Source: Siphonodentalium dalli (taxonomy: Eukaryota; Mollusca; Scaphopoda; Gadilida; Siphonodentaliidae). From it: a stretch of 64,000 nt of DNA. The stretch is from NCBI GenBank assembly GCA_032622095.1, contig CP136068.1:60724025-60788024 (forward strand), in the 5' to 3' direction. The notes under the pieces are model-generated. The model was given only the letters and a program-made list of their open reading frames with translations, was not told the DNA's origin and did not search any database. The first letter of the stretch is position 1. Each line of letters begins with the position of its first letter. Shown here piece by piece: positions 13,186-24,901 of this stretch. The translations under genes were made by a program, and so were the position numbers.

Positions 13186-13470
13186 TTTATACCCCCTTTA
13201 AAAAAAAAAGGGGTATACTGTTTTGCACCTGTCCATCCGTCTAGCCATCCATCTGTCCATGCGTCCATCCGTGCACATGTCCATATGATGTCTGTTCATG
13301 TTATAACTTGAACAGTAGTGCTCGGATCTCAATGAAATTTTGTATGGATGTTCACTACTATGAGGCCATTAAATAGAGTGTTCCATCGTTTTGTTCGGAT
13401 TTTCCATTCTAGAGTTATTCATCTTTGTTTATCTGGAAATGTTGGCTTTTTGGTCTATCCGATGTCGGTA
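13186..13470 (+). repeat. Dispersed repeat with TATACCCC hairpin and GTCC microsatellite
   Basis: Begins with a hairpin, TATACCCCCTTT against AAAGGGGTATA, then a degenerate (GTCCATCC)n tract, then ATAACTTGAACAGTAGTGCT and the text GGATCTCAATGAAATTT. The same body recurs at 16318-16490. The layout, hairpin start plus microsatellite plus module, fits a non-autonomous MINE/Helitron-type family of molluscs (inference). Where it ends is unclear. Confidence 0.6.
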
Positions 13471-13920
13471 TAAACAGTATTTAATCCATATAATTCATAA
13501 AGTAATTACAATATAATAACAAGTTATGGTATGGAGGGGATTCGACAGCAAACTGATAGCTTATATGTGTCCTATCCAGTTATGGTATGACCGAGCCCAC
13601 AACGTGAGTGTGCTTGAATTAAGTGCGATGTATTTTAGACAATTTGATGTTCACAGTTGGCGTTTATTTATTTTCTGTCTTGCATCAACTCACATAGTTC
13701 GATAGGTATGTCGATATTAAGTTTTATGGTATAAACGGTTTAAAGATATATTATGTACTTATTCGGGTGCGTGAAACTAGTAAGTTAGTATTCAGGCACT
13801 ATGCCAACTGGAGGAATATAGCATTCTAGTAACATCGCCAAAAATTTCAAACAAATCAACCTTACCAATCTATAGAAAACATCGTCTGAACTACGCGCAA
13901 TTGTAAATATTTACTTCTTG

Positions 13921-14749
13921 CAGGGTTCGTACGCGGGTCTGGAATCCTGGAAAAGTTATGGAATCCGAAAATTTCGATTCAATACCCTTGAAAAGTCTGG
14001 AAAATGGGACCTTTTTCACCCTACTATGGAAAAAGTCTTGAAAATAAGCTACCCTGAGATTCAAGGTCTTGAAAAGTCATGGAATATCCCAAGGCCGAGT
14101 TCTTCGGTAAATAAATGCTGTTACTTTCCGTTCTTACGATACCATCTCCGTAGTTACAGTTGGAACTACACGTTTTACGTATGCCGAAACACGAATTGTC
14201 TCCCTCACCGGAACTCATTTATATACGCAATAACATAACGCAAATCGAACGAAACTAAAACAAATATGTCAATGCGTACTCTCACTAAATTCACCGATGT
14301 TACTCATGTTACTCAAAATTATTCGAGAGCACCATTTTATAGTGTGCAAATATAGTTTTAATCGTTGTATTGCCTTGTTCGAAATAAATCGTGATCCATA
14401 ACCGGAAAATCGTAATTTTTTTCCCCCAATGATTTTAGAAATTATAGACTCTGGGTGTCAAGGCCGATAATTGTTGCAGATGCCAACCATTTATGATTTA
14501 TTGTTCATATCAGCTTAATTAGTTAAATGCATCTTTGCAGATAAAGGGCTCATTTTAACTAACGTATATGTGTGCTCTGTTTAAACCTGGAAATTTATAT
14601 ATTGGTCTTCCTCGTTGTTTAGCTAGGTACGAGGTATGGAAAAGTTATGGAATTTTTTAACTGAAAAGTCTTTAAAAATTTGTCCGAAAGTCTTGAAAAA
14701 GTATGGAAAAGTTATGGAATTTTACTCTCAGCTAGGTGTATGAACCCTG
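13921..14749 (+). mobile_element. Non-autonomous hAT-like element
   Basis: The ends are inverted: CAGGGTTCGTACGC at the left and its imperfect complement ending TGAACCCTG at the right (CAGGGTTC-TAC shared), a hAT-type terminus. Both subterminal zones are rich in repeated TGGAAAAGTTATGGAAT and CTTGAAAAG words, also usual in hAT elements. The 8 bp flanks (ACTTCTTG and TCTTGGTT) do not match, so the target duplication has decayed or the ends are slightly off. No transposase frame survives. Confidence 0.65.
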
Positions 14750-15344
14750 TCTTGGTTCGGGACGCAACTATCTGCGATAAGCTAACGAAAACGATTTCCC
14801 CATTGAGAGTCACTGTATTTAATTAATATATAAGATTGGCTGTGTTTGTTGTCAATTTCGATATAAATTTTGTAAAAATTACTACATGTACTTTGAGCAA
14901 GATTATTCTCCATTTCTATTTGATCACCCTACCGGAATGTTTCACATCACTTTAAGTGAGACTAAGAGTTGGTATTAGTAATACAGTTGGTATTAGACAA
15001 ATTAATATCAGATCAGTGGGAGAAAAAGGGAGAATTCGATAGTAATGTTTCAGATAGAAGAGAATTTAAAGATATGTGGATAATCTGATGTAGACAGAAT
15101 GAATTTGAAGAGCTGACCTATAGCCTCTGAGCCGACGTCGCACCACGGTAACAGTTCACAATGAATTTGAACGCGGAGTGTTTTCTTATGTTATCAGGTT
15201 ATAAACTAGCTCATTGTTGCATATCTTCCGATTTGATTTGGTTATTTTGCACGCGTATGGTTTAATGGACGAGTCCTCGGGGGCCATTACTAATTGAATC
15301 GTTTGGTGCTTAGGATATATTTTTGTACTTCTCTGAAAATGGCT
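14750..15344. other. Non-coding stretch, no gene seen
   Basis: Sequence between a hAT relic and a reverse-strand LINE relic. Nothing recognisable as coding or repeat. Confidence 0.5.
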
Positions 15345-16315
15345 ATATTATCTTCATGTGAGAGTTTTGTGGAAGCACCACCTCGGTGTAATGTTACAAA
15401 GGCCGGATACTGTGGTTAGAAATAAAGCTCTTTGTGAGTCGTATCTTTCTCATTCGAGTAAATAATGTTTTGTATCCTCTAGCTCACCGCAAGCACACGT
15501 GGGTTGGTCAGAAACAAAATTTGAATAGGTGTGGTAATTTAAGTGGCTACAGTGCAGTCTAAGTCTAGAGTGCAAAAACCTGTGCGTCGCGTGTGTAGGC
15601 ATAATAAAACCATTTAGGAATATTGTTCATGTTAGAATTCAATGACTTAGAGAATGTCACTATTGAATCCATGGCAACCCTGCTTGTGGGAAGGAAGGAT
15701 CTGCTGTGATATTCATTATCGAACTGGGACCATAAAACAATTGCCTTGTCTAGTAACATGCCCCGATATCTGACTGTGAGTTGGAGGTAATAAAGTTCTT
15801 AGATATATTGGTGCCTGGCCATACACCATCTTGTAGAATAGCTTCAGTTTGTAATTTTCACATCGTAATTTGAAGGTTTCCCAGCCAGTTTCTGCAAGGA
15901 GTGATGACTTACTGACAGACATAGTGGCACCCATTACAAAACTATACTGTATGTCTTCAATAATATCAGATTCCTGTTGCACACAACCATCCCGGACTAC
16001 ACAAGAATATTCAAGAACTGATCGAATCAGAGTGAAGTAACACTTTTCAAGACTCGCTCTGTCAAGATAAAATCAATATTTTCTTAGTAGGGAAATATTT
16101 TTCCAGGCAGTATTCATCATTGCATTGATGTGGGGACCCCAGCAACCATCTTTACTCAAAATAACACCGAGATGCTGGTGTGAATTGACTTCCTTATTGG
16201 GCTGTTGATTCATAGTCAGAGTATTGCGTTTTCGAGTGCATGTCAATGTCTCTGTCTTAAGTTCATTGAATTTAGCAAGCCATGTAGAGGACCATTCTTC
16301 AAGTCATTTAATATC
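15345..16315 (-). mobile_element. Reverse-strand LINE relic, C-terminal part
   Basis: Read on the - strand, fragments of a LINE ORF2 C-terminus appear in order. First comes the segment after the RT catalytic site (LEEWSSTWLAKFNELKTE, then HQHLGVILSKDG). Next are the thumb (SVLEYSCVVRDG) and the frame 15716-15982 (LLAETGWETFKLRCENYK, LKLFYKMVYGQAPIYL), typical of CR1/L2/RTE-like tails. A second frame continues at 15565-15759. The end carries a zinc-finger-like CACGELEDTKHYLLE near 15470-15500. Stops and frame changes show it is dead. The RT core is missing. It abuts the dispersed repeat at 16318. Confidence 0.78.
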
Positions 16316-16317
16316 CA

Positions 16318-16690
16318 TCCGATGTCTGTTCAGGCCATAATTTGAACAGTAATGCTCGGATCTCAATGAAATTTGGTTTGGATGTTCACCACTATGAGGA
16401 CATTAATGGCATGTTCAACCATTTTGTTTTGGTTTTTTGTTCTGTAGTTATTCATCTTTGTTTATATGAAAATGCTGATTTTTGGGTCCATCTATCTGAG
16501 TATATCAGTCATAGGTTGTAGATATGCCCACACTAGGCAGTATGCCATAAGGGGTATGCACCAGACGACAGTCTATCTCCTATTTTGGCATAAAAACCGG
16601 ACATGTAACGCGCTCCGCTGCCCCTTTTGCACTGCCCCTATACGCCAATGTTATATACTCGCCTTCTTCATGTCAAGGGTATTATAATAA
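16318..16690 (+). repeat. Second copy of the 13186 repeat family
   Basis: The text GCTCGGATCTCAATGAAAT, the ATGTTCACCACTATGAGGAC segment and the CATCTTTGTTTAT segment are shared with 13310-13440. The 5' hairpin is absent here. The 3' part (about 16610-16690) ends CTTCATGTCAAGGGTATTA, which may be the family terminus. It directly joins the LINE relic. Confidence 0.6.
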
Positions 16691-16883
16691 GGACATGGGA
16701 AACTATACAAATCCCACATTTTACCATCGCTCGGAAATCGGACAAATTTAGCCTAATATATCCGAGTAATGGTATCGATATTGCTATGTTTGTGTCGATG
16801 AAGGATTCGTCTTTCAATCAATACCACAAGCGCCACTCGTTACCATTTCTACCATAGATATGATTCTCCTAAATTCTCCCCCA

Positions 16884-18098
16884 TACAGCTTATTATTCCC
16901 CGCCAAATTGAAATGGGTATAGGAATGGGTTCCGTCCATCCGTCTGTCTGTCCATCCGTCTGTCGAGCTGTCCATCCGTCCATCCGTCTGTCCCGAATTT
17001 GTAAGAGTCATAACTTGAACAAATGTCAACAGATTTCAAAGATTTGTGGTATATGAGTTCACCTGACCATTACCTAGAATGAGTTCGCAAGCCAGGTCCG
17101 GCCGGATATTTTTACCGTATTATTTGACTTTGTTTATTATTTTTGTCGAATTTACCAAATAGCAAAGACGACGTCACATGGCTCATTTCCACAAATGTCA
17201 ACGGATTTAAAAGATTTTTGGTATATGGGTTCACATGACCAGTATCTAGAACGAGTTCGCAAACCAGGTCCGGCCGGATATTTTCAGCAGAGTTATATCA
17301 CCAAGCCATATTCCCCCATTCAAACTATTTCTTATTTACTTTACTTCATATTCATTTCTTCTCAAATCTGTTCATTACTTTCAATCAATCATGCCTCAAT
17401 TGTTCTTTATCTTTATCATCTTAACTAGGGCTTGCAACGTTATTTGCTAATTCTCCAATTAAGCTTCATATAACTCTTATCAATTGACATAAATCTTTAT
17501 ACCTATTATTCTAAATGTCCAGGTGGCAAGTCCTGCTGTTAATTAGTATGCTTCAGGCTTTCACACGTCTTTGGCTAATCAAATCTATTGTTTCACTAAG
17601 TTGTATATATATATCAAAACTTCTAAATGTAAGTTAAGTAATTCATCTTTAGACTTCACTCTTCACGGCACCCGGTTCTTATTCTCTCTTCACGGCACCT
17701 GGATTATATTGCATTTCATCGGCACCCAATAGACTGTTCAATACTTGTGTACCTAATATATGCTTGGAATTCGACAATAAATACTGTTATTACTATATGT
17801 CTGGAGTCCATTGATCATCTTCATATCAAAACCTACCAGAGCTAATTGACCCCGTGATATCAAATCCCAGTCCGTGTTAGTTATTGGACTTTATTTATTA
17901 TTTTTGGTGCAAATGGATGACGTCACATGGCTAATTTCCACAAATGTCAGTACCTAAAATGAGTTCGCAAGCCAGGCTTTTTGACAAAATCCCACCTCTT
18001 ATTTAGCACGTACTGAGAACGCAAACATTATTGAGAATGCACTTCCCCAACTGCCAAATTCGGTGGGGGATACCGTCGTCTGCAACTGCTTGTTATAA
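16884..18098 (+). repeat. Tandem-module element with GGCGGGGAATA-type ends
   Basis: Left end near 16890 reads TATTCCCCGCCAAATTG; the right end near 18045-18095 reads CCAAATTCGGTGGGGGATAC, roughly its inverse, then CTGCAACTGCTTGTT. After the left end comes a (GTCCATCC/GTCTGTCC)n microsatellite (16933-16993). The body contains three repeats of an ACAAATGTCAACGGATTT and GAGTTCGCAAGCCAGG module (about 17020, 17193, 17935). Between the second and third modules (17290-17830) lies unrelated AT-rich DNA, perhaps an insertion. No protein. Confidence 0.6.
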
Positions 18099-18224
18099 TT
18101 AAAAATTGATCAAACGGTCAACTGAACATTTAGCGCCCAGTGATTTCTTGTCCGCTAATAATTTATTTACTCATACAAATCAACACATCATCAGTAAATT
18201 ATTTTTATAGAGGCGATATCTGAT

Positions 18225-19870
18225 GATAATTTTGATTTTTATGTGTACCCTTACCATGTATGGTACACATAATGCTGACGTCCGGATCAACCATCCGTTC
18301 TTCTGTCCGTCTGTCCATCCGTCTGTCCATCTGTCCGTAGACACTTGCTATCCGATTCGATTACTTGAATATTATTTATCGGATCGTGTTCAAATTTTAT
18401 GTGCATGTTTATGATGACACACAGCTCACCTGTATAGTTTTTTGTATCGATCGGTTGATCAGTTTAGAAATTATTAACACTTTGCTTCCACACATAGGCA
18501 TGAGCTATCCGATGCTGTAACCAAAGTATTTTTTGTCCGATTGTGTTCATATTTGATATGTAGGTTTATGATGACACACACCTCACCTGTATAGTTTTTG
18601 GTATTGATTATGTTGATCGGTCTAGAAAATAATTAATCCCTGCACACAAATGCTATCTGATGCATCTTAGTCAAACAATTTTCTTCTGATATGCCTCATA
18701 TTTCTTACCTAGGTCTTTCTTAGCATGTTTTTCATCTGTATGGATTTTGGTATTGTTTAGTTAACCCTTTCCGCTCTTGTTTTTAAATATAATTCATACA
18801 AGCTGTGATGACTTAAATTTTTTTCATTTTATCAGCACCAAATTTGGTACATATTTGGTACACCCTGAAATACAGATCAAGTTCGAATTTGGGTTTTTCG
18901 GTATATATTAACAGAGTTATGGCCATTTAAAATTCAAGTAACTGATATTAAATTATCTCTTTCACCTTGAGCCAGGTTCAGTAAGGATTTCTATACGCCA
19001 CCAAATGAATATTCATCATTAGAGGAAATATTTATTTTGAAATTCCCTCAATTGCATTTGGGCTGCAGGATAATAATAATGGTGCTGGTATTCTTGAGAC
19101 CATCACTTTTATAATCTCATTCAGGTTAATCATGACACATTCTTCACCTGTATAGATTTTGGTATTGATTGAATGGTTTTGTAAATATTAACCCTACATT
19201 TAATAATATTTCTGCTGTTTACAGACATTATCTCTTTCCAATGATCAGCTTAGAATAAAATTAACCATTGGTATAATGTATGCGATCCTATGTTATGACT
19301 CTAATATTTTCAATCTGACCATTCTCATATCTCACCTTTAGTTATCTGATAATTCTGCATTAAAATATTTTATATCCAGGTCTATACACCCCTCACTTGT
19401 ATAGATGTTCAGGTATTGATTGGTCTCTGATCTCAATTATCCCATAACTTTTTAATATGCATCTAACACAACAACATAATATGTTATGACTCAGGTTCCA
19501 ATGTAAGAAGTAGATCAATAGAGTTATTATTATGATGTTATTTACTTAATTTCGTAACTATTTTATCTTTAACAGCTGCGTATGTCTGACTATGGTTCGG
19601 CTTATGTAGCTTTATCACTCTATAACACATACATGTGTCTGTGTTGGAGTGACCTAATAGGTTCAAATCGAACGACATATCCAGGTTTGTATTGTGTTTA
19701 TGTAAGCAAGTTGCCCAATAAGTCTGATTCCACTTAGGAACTATTAATTAATAGTATAAAGCTGTGAATTGTTGAAAGTCTTCCAAGAAAAGGTTGGTGT
19801 AAAGATTTATGAAAATAGCTATCACTATCACCAAGGTATCATGATCGGCCTCTCGTTTACAACTGAACTT
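18225..19870 (+). repeat. Long tandem-module element with TATGTGTACC hairpin start
   Basis: Starts with a hairpin, TATGTGTACC pairing with GGTACACATA (18239-18270), then (GTCCATCCGTCT)n, then modules that repeat a TGACACACACCTCACCTGTA and TTTTGGTATTGATT core with variable spacing (about 18415, 18570, 18730, 19130, 19390). The likely 3' end is TATCACCAAGGTATCATGAT, then CGGCCTCTCGTTT at about 19825-19861; the same terminus recurs at 34205-34271. No coding capacity. Family members with the same head: 23421 and 26880. Confidence 0.6.
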
Positions 19871-20756
19871 AGAATAACATTCCAGTGAAATAGAAAAAAC
19901 AAATTGTCAAATATAACGAAAATTTAATTTGAAAAGAATCAAAAGTTTAATAAACCGTTCAATAGCCACAGTAGCTACATGTATCTGGCAATGACAGGTT
20001 TAAACATTAAAACAAAAACGAAATATATATACAGGATAACAAGCATTATTGGAGAACTTTTTAAGGAGGGTTTCTATCACTTTTGGAAGTTGCCTACAAT
20101 TTGATTTCAAGAAAGAAGTTGGTTGTACGGTCACATCTTTCATCCTCCCAAGAAAGTGTACAGTATGCACACGCTAACAGCTCTAAGTTATATGTCGCAT
20201 TCTTAGACTCACACAAGGCATTTGATAGGGTATGGCATGAAGTTAATGCAGAAAGGCTTGGATGGGCATATGAATAGAGTTGTTATGGCTATGTACACAA
20301 ATGTCAAAAGCATAATGAAATATCAAGGACATTCTAATATATTTAATATTGAACAAGGCACTCACCAAGGGAAAATGTTGTCACCCTTCCTATTTCTTGT
20401 CTATTGATGACCTATTAAACAAATTTGCCAGCTCACCAGAATGGCTTCATATAGACAATATTTTATGTTCATGTCCAACAACTGCAGATGATGTATGCAT
20501 CCTGTCATATTCCGAAGGTGGGTTGAAGAGCCTGTTGGAAACTTGCTACATATACAGTAAACTGTGGAAATTTGATTATTCGTTTGTCAAAAGTTAAATA
20601 GTTGTCTTATGTAAGAGCAGTACATGTATAAAAAGCTCTAATTGCAAAACTGATGAATCAAAATGGCTTCTGAGACCACACCCTTTAAAGGAAGCTGAAA
20701 CCGTTATTCATTTGGGCATTCCCCAAAACAATCATTCCAAATCGCTCAAAGACTAT

Positions 20757-20764
20757 GGACAGGG
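20757..20764. repeat. Left target-site duplication of hAT element
   Basis: GGACAGGG directly before the element; an identical 8-mer follows it at 21832-21839. Eight bp is the size expected for hAT transposition. Confidence 0.85.
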
Positions 20765-21831
20765 TAGGGTCCGGCGAATTGGATATTTTGATCGAATCGA
20801 ATATCGAATCGAATTCACGAAATCAAATCGAATATCGAATCGAATATCGAATCGAATCATATATGTGTGTTGCATTCTCAATTAGGTTTGTTTTGTCAAT
20901 GATTAGATTATTTGTGAAACGTTCTATGAACTACATGCATGAAGTTCCATCAGAACTTATGTGGCGATAAACCGTCGTTTGATATACTATTAACTTCAAT
21001 TTATAATTGTCAAGAAAACAAAGCAGATTAAAACGTCCATGCGGCCATCACAACGATTAATATATTACCGCTAAACGGATTATCAAACTAAAATCACACG
21101 AAATTTCTACAGTTTGCATGTACTTGCAAATCGGCATTCGGAAACACCCGTTGTTATAAACTTGAAGACGCAACAACAGTCGCAGTGTAGCCTCTTCATG
21201 TAGTGGTTGATGCTTCTTGAACAGATGATTCCATAGATGGGTCATTGTCCCAGATGCTTGCGATTTATACACCATGCATGTTGCATTCATCACACGTGCC
21301 TGCAGCTTTATCATGTTTAAAATAAACATGAATGATGGACGACATTTTGTCCATTAATTGTAAAAGAAAACTCTGAAACTGAAAGTCAACTTCAAAAGAG
21401 AACAGTGCCAAAATGCACTTTTCAACACCAGGAACATGTGTTGTTTACATTCTCACCCATATTACATAACGCGGAATCGAATAGACGATGGATAACGCTA
21501 TCGGTAGCCCAGTCTCATAGCTATTATAATTTAATGCGTCGTCGGTCCATTGGCTATCTGCTAGCTTTTGCTACCATTTTAAAGCTATATAATTCGTCCT
21601 ATCGTGGCTAATTGTTGGCTATGTACAATAAGAATTATAATGTGTATATATACATAATTTTCTGGAATTAAATGCCACAAACAGCTAAGATCGACATGTG
21701 TACTTGTCCTGAAACAGCCTACTTTTCCGTCATAGTATATTCGAAATTTCGAGTTGGCAATTTCGACTCGAATTCGAATCGAATTTGACTATCGAATCTC
21801 GAATCGAATATCGAATATTCGCAGGAGCCTA
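20765..21831 (-). mobile_element. Non-autonomous hAT element with BED-finger remnant
   Basis: A 1,067 bp element with 15 bp terminal inverted repeats (TAGGGTCCGGCGAAT; right end complement TAGGCTCCTGCGAAT, 13 of 15 matching) and a perfect 8 bp target duplication. Both subterminal regions carry (ATCGAATCGAAT)-type iterations. The - strand frame 21057-21329 reads KSQASGTMTHLWNHLFKKHQ followed by PLHEEATLRL, resembling a BED-type zinc finger (one Cys pair member appears changed to Tyr-Lys). The catalytic domain is absent, so it needs transposase in trans. It is nested in a LINE, and joining the flanks restores LINE sequence. Confidence 0.88.
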
Positions 21832-21839
21832 GGACAGGG
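21832..21839. repeat. Right target-site duplication of hAT element
   Basis: GGACAGGG, identical to 20757-20764. Confidence 0.85.
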
Positions 21840-22740
21840 TATGCGAATTGATGAGGCGACCTTTTTTCGCTGCTTGCAGGTCGCCAGTGACAAAATTTCT
21901 CACACTGTCAACTGTCATTATATTATTTAAACAGTTATTATACCAAAGGCATTGTATGGTTGTGAAATGTGGTACGATCTCAGCGAAGCACACTACCTAC
22001 TTCTTGAACGGTCATATTGTATGTGTGAAAAAAATTATGCAGGGCTTACCTAAGAGAACGAGTACCGAGCTAGCCCTATCACTCCACGGACTAAGCCGCT
22101 TCGAGTTGAAATAGATAAGCGAAAATTTGTATTAATGGGTTCGCTCATAAACTTGCTGGACGGTCATGCTGAAGCCCTAAAAATATTTCTTTTCTTTTCA
22201 ATTCTGTATGGTCATCTCATGTTTAGCCGCCCATTGATAGGCTTCGCAAAGGATATATTTCCAATTTTACATAGGTACATGTACATGTATAACCTATACC
22301 TATTCTCACTACATTTGTAAATTGCAGAATTTTTCCATTTCAAATGCACTGTGAACATACTCCGAACGCAATAGCTACTGCCGACTTAACGAACCCGCAG
22401 CTGACTTTTTTCCGCATGGTAAAGCCTTGCCCAAACTCAGTATGGAGAGGTTGGTTGATGGCTAGAGAAAAACCAAAAAATTCTTCCGAAATCTCTTTGC
22501 ATGGCAAACATTCTCTCCAGAACTACATATGACAATGCTGCAGATTGCAAATATTACCACTCCTCTATTCATGCCAGATGTCACATATGTTCCTTTACTG
22601 CTTCTCCCGTCACATTCAAGAACTGAAAACGCCTTCTGGTACAAAATTCTAAACAAACACAGAGTGCACTTGTATACACATTGCTAGACAATCTCACACC
22701 AGAAGGATTTCTCACATATGAGGCTGGTAGAACCAGTTAC

Positions 22741-23256
22741 CCAGTTATAATGCAATTATGTGACATGTATCGTGTGCTTAATTGACACATCCATGTATGA
22801 TTAATAGCACATAACATTCATGTGTACTCTTTCTGTATATAATTATTGTGTGTATTAATGATAATCATTAGTCATGCACATGACTGCAACTCACTCAAGT
22901 ATTTAATATCTTCATGTGTTGGAGGAATAAACATCTCTCTCTCTGTTTAGTAATCAACTAGGGCAGTTGACTACAAATATTTTTTATAAGCAATGAAGCT
23001 ATTGCAGTTGTAAGCGGAAATTTAATGTATAAGATAACATGATTTGATTAGTCAATGGTGCTGCTATTCCAATTTTGAAATTTATTCATTGTCTTCCTAG
23101 GATCACAGGCCAAAAAGTAATATAAATGGTGTGGTTCGAATTACATGCCAGGAAAAAAAAGCTGTCTAATGTTTAGTGTACATGTACATGCCAATATTTA
23201 CAGAATTTCATATGGTAATCCAGTAATTATTGCTTCGTTTCAGTTAATGATATTTC
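22741..23256. promoter_or_regulatory. Region upstream of MLH1 exon 1
   Basis: Candidate promoter, 5' UTR or upstream intron of MLH1. It is AT-rich with no CpG-rich island and no clear TATA box. A good splice-acceptor-like tract, TTGCTTCGTTTCAG, ends at 23243, 26 bases before the ATG, so the coding exon may be preceded by a non-coding 5' UTR exon. If so, the true promoter lies farther upstream. Which is right cannot be decided from sequence alone. Confidence 0.35.
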
Positions 23257-23268
23257 ATGCTCCAAAAT

Positions 23269-23390
23269 ATGGCAGGCAAGGCACATCCAGGTAAAATCCA
23301 GAAACTAGATGAAGTGGTCGTAAATCGGATAGCTGCTGGTGAGATCATCCAGCGACCAGCTAATGCTTTAAAGGAGATGATAGAAAATTG
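23269..23390 (+). CDS. MLH1: MLH1 mismatch-repair ATPase, coding exon 1
   Basis: Encodes the first 40 residues and two bases of codon 41 of MLH1, the MutL homologue that pairs with PMS2 (MutL-alpha) and acts in the nucleus in mismatch repair and meiotic crossing-over. Visible motifs: [20 protein letters not shown] and MIEN. Glu36 (catalytic base) and Asn40 (Mg/ATP) correspond to human Glu34 and Asn38. The exon ends ...AATTG followed by gtaggt, a phase-2 donor inside the Cys codon, the same position as human exon 1. Two in-frame ATGs exist, 23257 and 23269; the second has the better context (A at -3, G at +4) and is chosen. An in-frame stop at 23248 bounds the frame upstream. The N-terminus is two residues longer than human. 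Confidence 0.96.
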
Positions 23391-23420
23391 GTAGGTCCTG
23401 AATTGGTGGTCAGAGTTCTA

Positions 23421-23740
23421 TTTTTATTATGTGTACCCATACCATATTATGGTATACATAGTGTCGATGTCCAGATTGACCACTCGTCGTTCGTCCATCC
23501 GTCCGTAGACACTTTATGCATGGTGCTATAACTCAAACATTTTCTATACGATCGGAACCAATTTTTGTATATGAGTTTCTCAGCCCAAAATACAGATATA
23601 GTTCAAATATGGGTTTGATCCAAGTTTTTATTACGGGGTTATGTTCATTTTTCGACTTAGAATTCATGCATGCTGCGATAACTCAAACATTTGTTATCTG
23701 ATCCTTTATTTGAAAGGAGTTATGGCCTTTTTCCACACAA
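23421..23740 (+). repeat. Truncated copy of the TATGTGTACC-hairpin family
   Basis: Head TTATGTGTACCCATACCATA pairing with TATGGTATACATA, then GTCGATGTCC and a short GTCC tract, then a module ending in GTTATG and TTTTTCGACTTAGAATTCA. The module partly repeats once (23515 and 23668). It lies only 30 bp downstream of the MLH1 exon 1 donor. Confidence 0.6.
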
Positions 23741-24901
23741 AAAAACAAAATTTATTTTAAAAACAAAATTTAACTTAAAAAAACAAAATTATTTAAAAAA
23801 CAAAATCTACAATGAAATTACTGAGACTCATTAGGATAGGATAATTTTATTTACAATACACATACATGGAAAGTACAATTACAAATAAATATAATATTAA
23901 TAGACTATACATGTATATTGCTAGGGGTGATATAGTCATGGCTGACTGTCTTCCTATCACCCCATATATATGAGAATATATAGTTCTCATTTAAACATCT
24001 TCTCGGGAACCACCAAGCTGATTAATCTGACATGGTGTGAAGGGGTCTTGGTACGTATTCAGATAGTTAAAATGGGGCCGACCTGCCAAAAAGAACCAGA
24101 GCTGGTGTCACATCTTCCAATTGACCCTCCCACAGGGGGAGTCTCACCTTCTATTGACCCCTACTACCATACATTCATCCTCCTCCCTACCCTTCTCCAT
24201 ACTTCTACCCCCACTTCGAGACTAGCAGAGTTATCGTTGATGACGGTATTATCTCCCCTGACTAGTAAGTGTATCAAGCTCTCTTCTAAGCAAATGAGTC
24301 ATGACCAGGTGTGTTCTTCTTGAAGTAACTTCAACAAAGCGATGTTTTATCAAACACTGCAGCATGATTTTGTTGTGTTATTTGTCTATTAAAGCTAAAT
24401 TTGCTAATTCTTTCATTTTATATATACAGGGAATATATAGTTCCACGCTGATAAAAACGCGAATTGCTAATTTTACGACTGCCGAGTGTCTTTATGCACC
24501 TTGCCCATGAAAAGACATATACATGTATACATATTGTCGTCTTAGAAAGAAAAACAATTCATAAAATAAAGTGACTCTTGTTTTAAATTTACTCCGCATC
24601 TCATGTAAAAGCGACAGCTGTATTTAAGCCGGAACTGGCGCTCTTTTCGCATTCTTAATATTTATACTCCAACAAATTACTTCCACACAAATGTACCTAC
24701 AACATGTGAAAATAAAGAGCGTTCACTAATACATTATATATTTATATGCTGAAATAAAGAGAGTTTGAGTTTGACTCACTGTTGTGAATTATTTGGGAAT
24801 TAGAAAATACAAAAAGCTTGATCAGATGTAAAGTAAATTTTGTCAATAATTGTTTAGTCTTTTCAGATTTTAGGAGGAATGGGTATATATGAGCTAGTAT
24901 A
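23741..24901. other. Intronic stretch with a repeat fragment
   Basis: A run of four AAAACAAAATT-like units at 23740-23815 is a small tandem repeat. At about 23995-24040 the text CTGATTAATCTGACAT matches a copy at 63745-63761, so a fragment of the GATTTGTTCAAATG repeat family is present. The remainder shows no gene. The frame 23970-24323 has no recognisable domain. Confidence 0.45.

Larger units (their letters stand above)
20050..22740 (+). mobile_element. LINE relic split by a hAT element
   Basis: RT motifs are seen in broken frames: KLYVAFLDSHKAFDRVWH (first catalytic Asp), GTHQGKMLSPFLF (template block), and a degenerate ADDVCIL in place of YADD (20480-20505). The next segment reaches VIHLGIP at about 20707-20730, then the hAT insertion 20765-21831 interrupts. 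Beyond it, ALYGCEMWYDLSEAHYLLLE (about 21945-22005), QGLPKRTSTEL and EIDKRKFVLMG continue the thumb/C-terminal domain. The same HLGIP, LYG and IDKRK blocks occur in the LINE at 45433, so the two belong to related families. Many stops and frameshifts. The 3' limit is uncertain. Confidence 0.78.

Noticed and set aside
13913-14757. 8 bp target duplication for the 13921 hAT-like element
   Set aside because: ACTTCTTG and TCTTGGTT agree at only half the positions.
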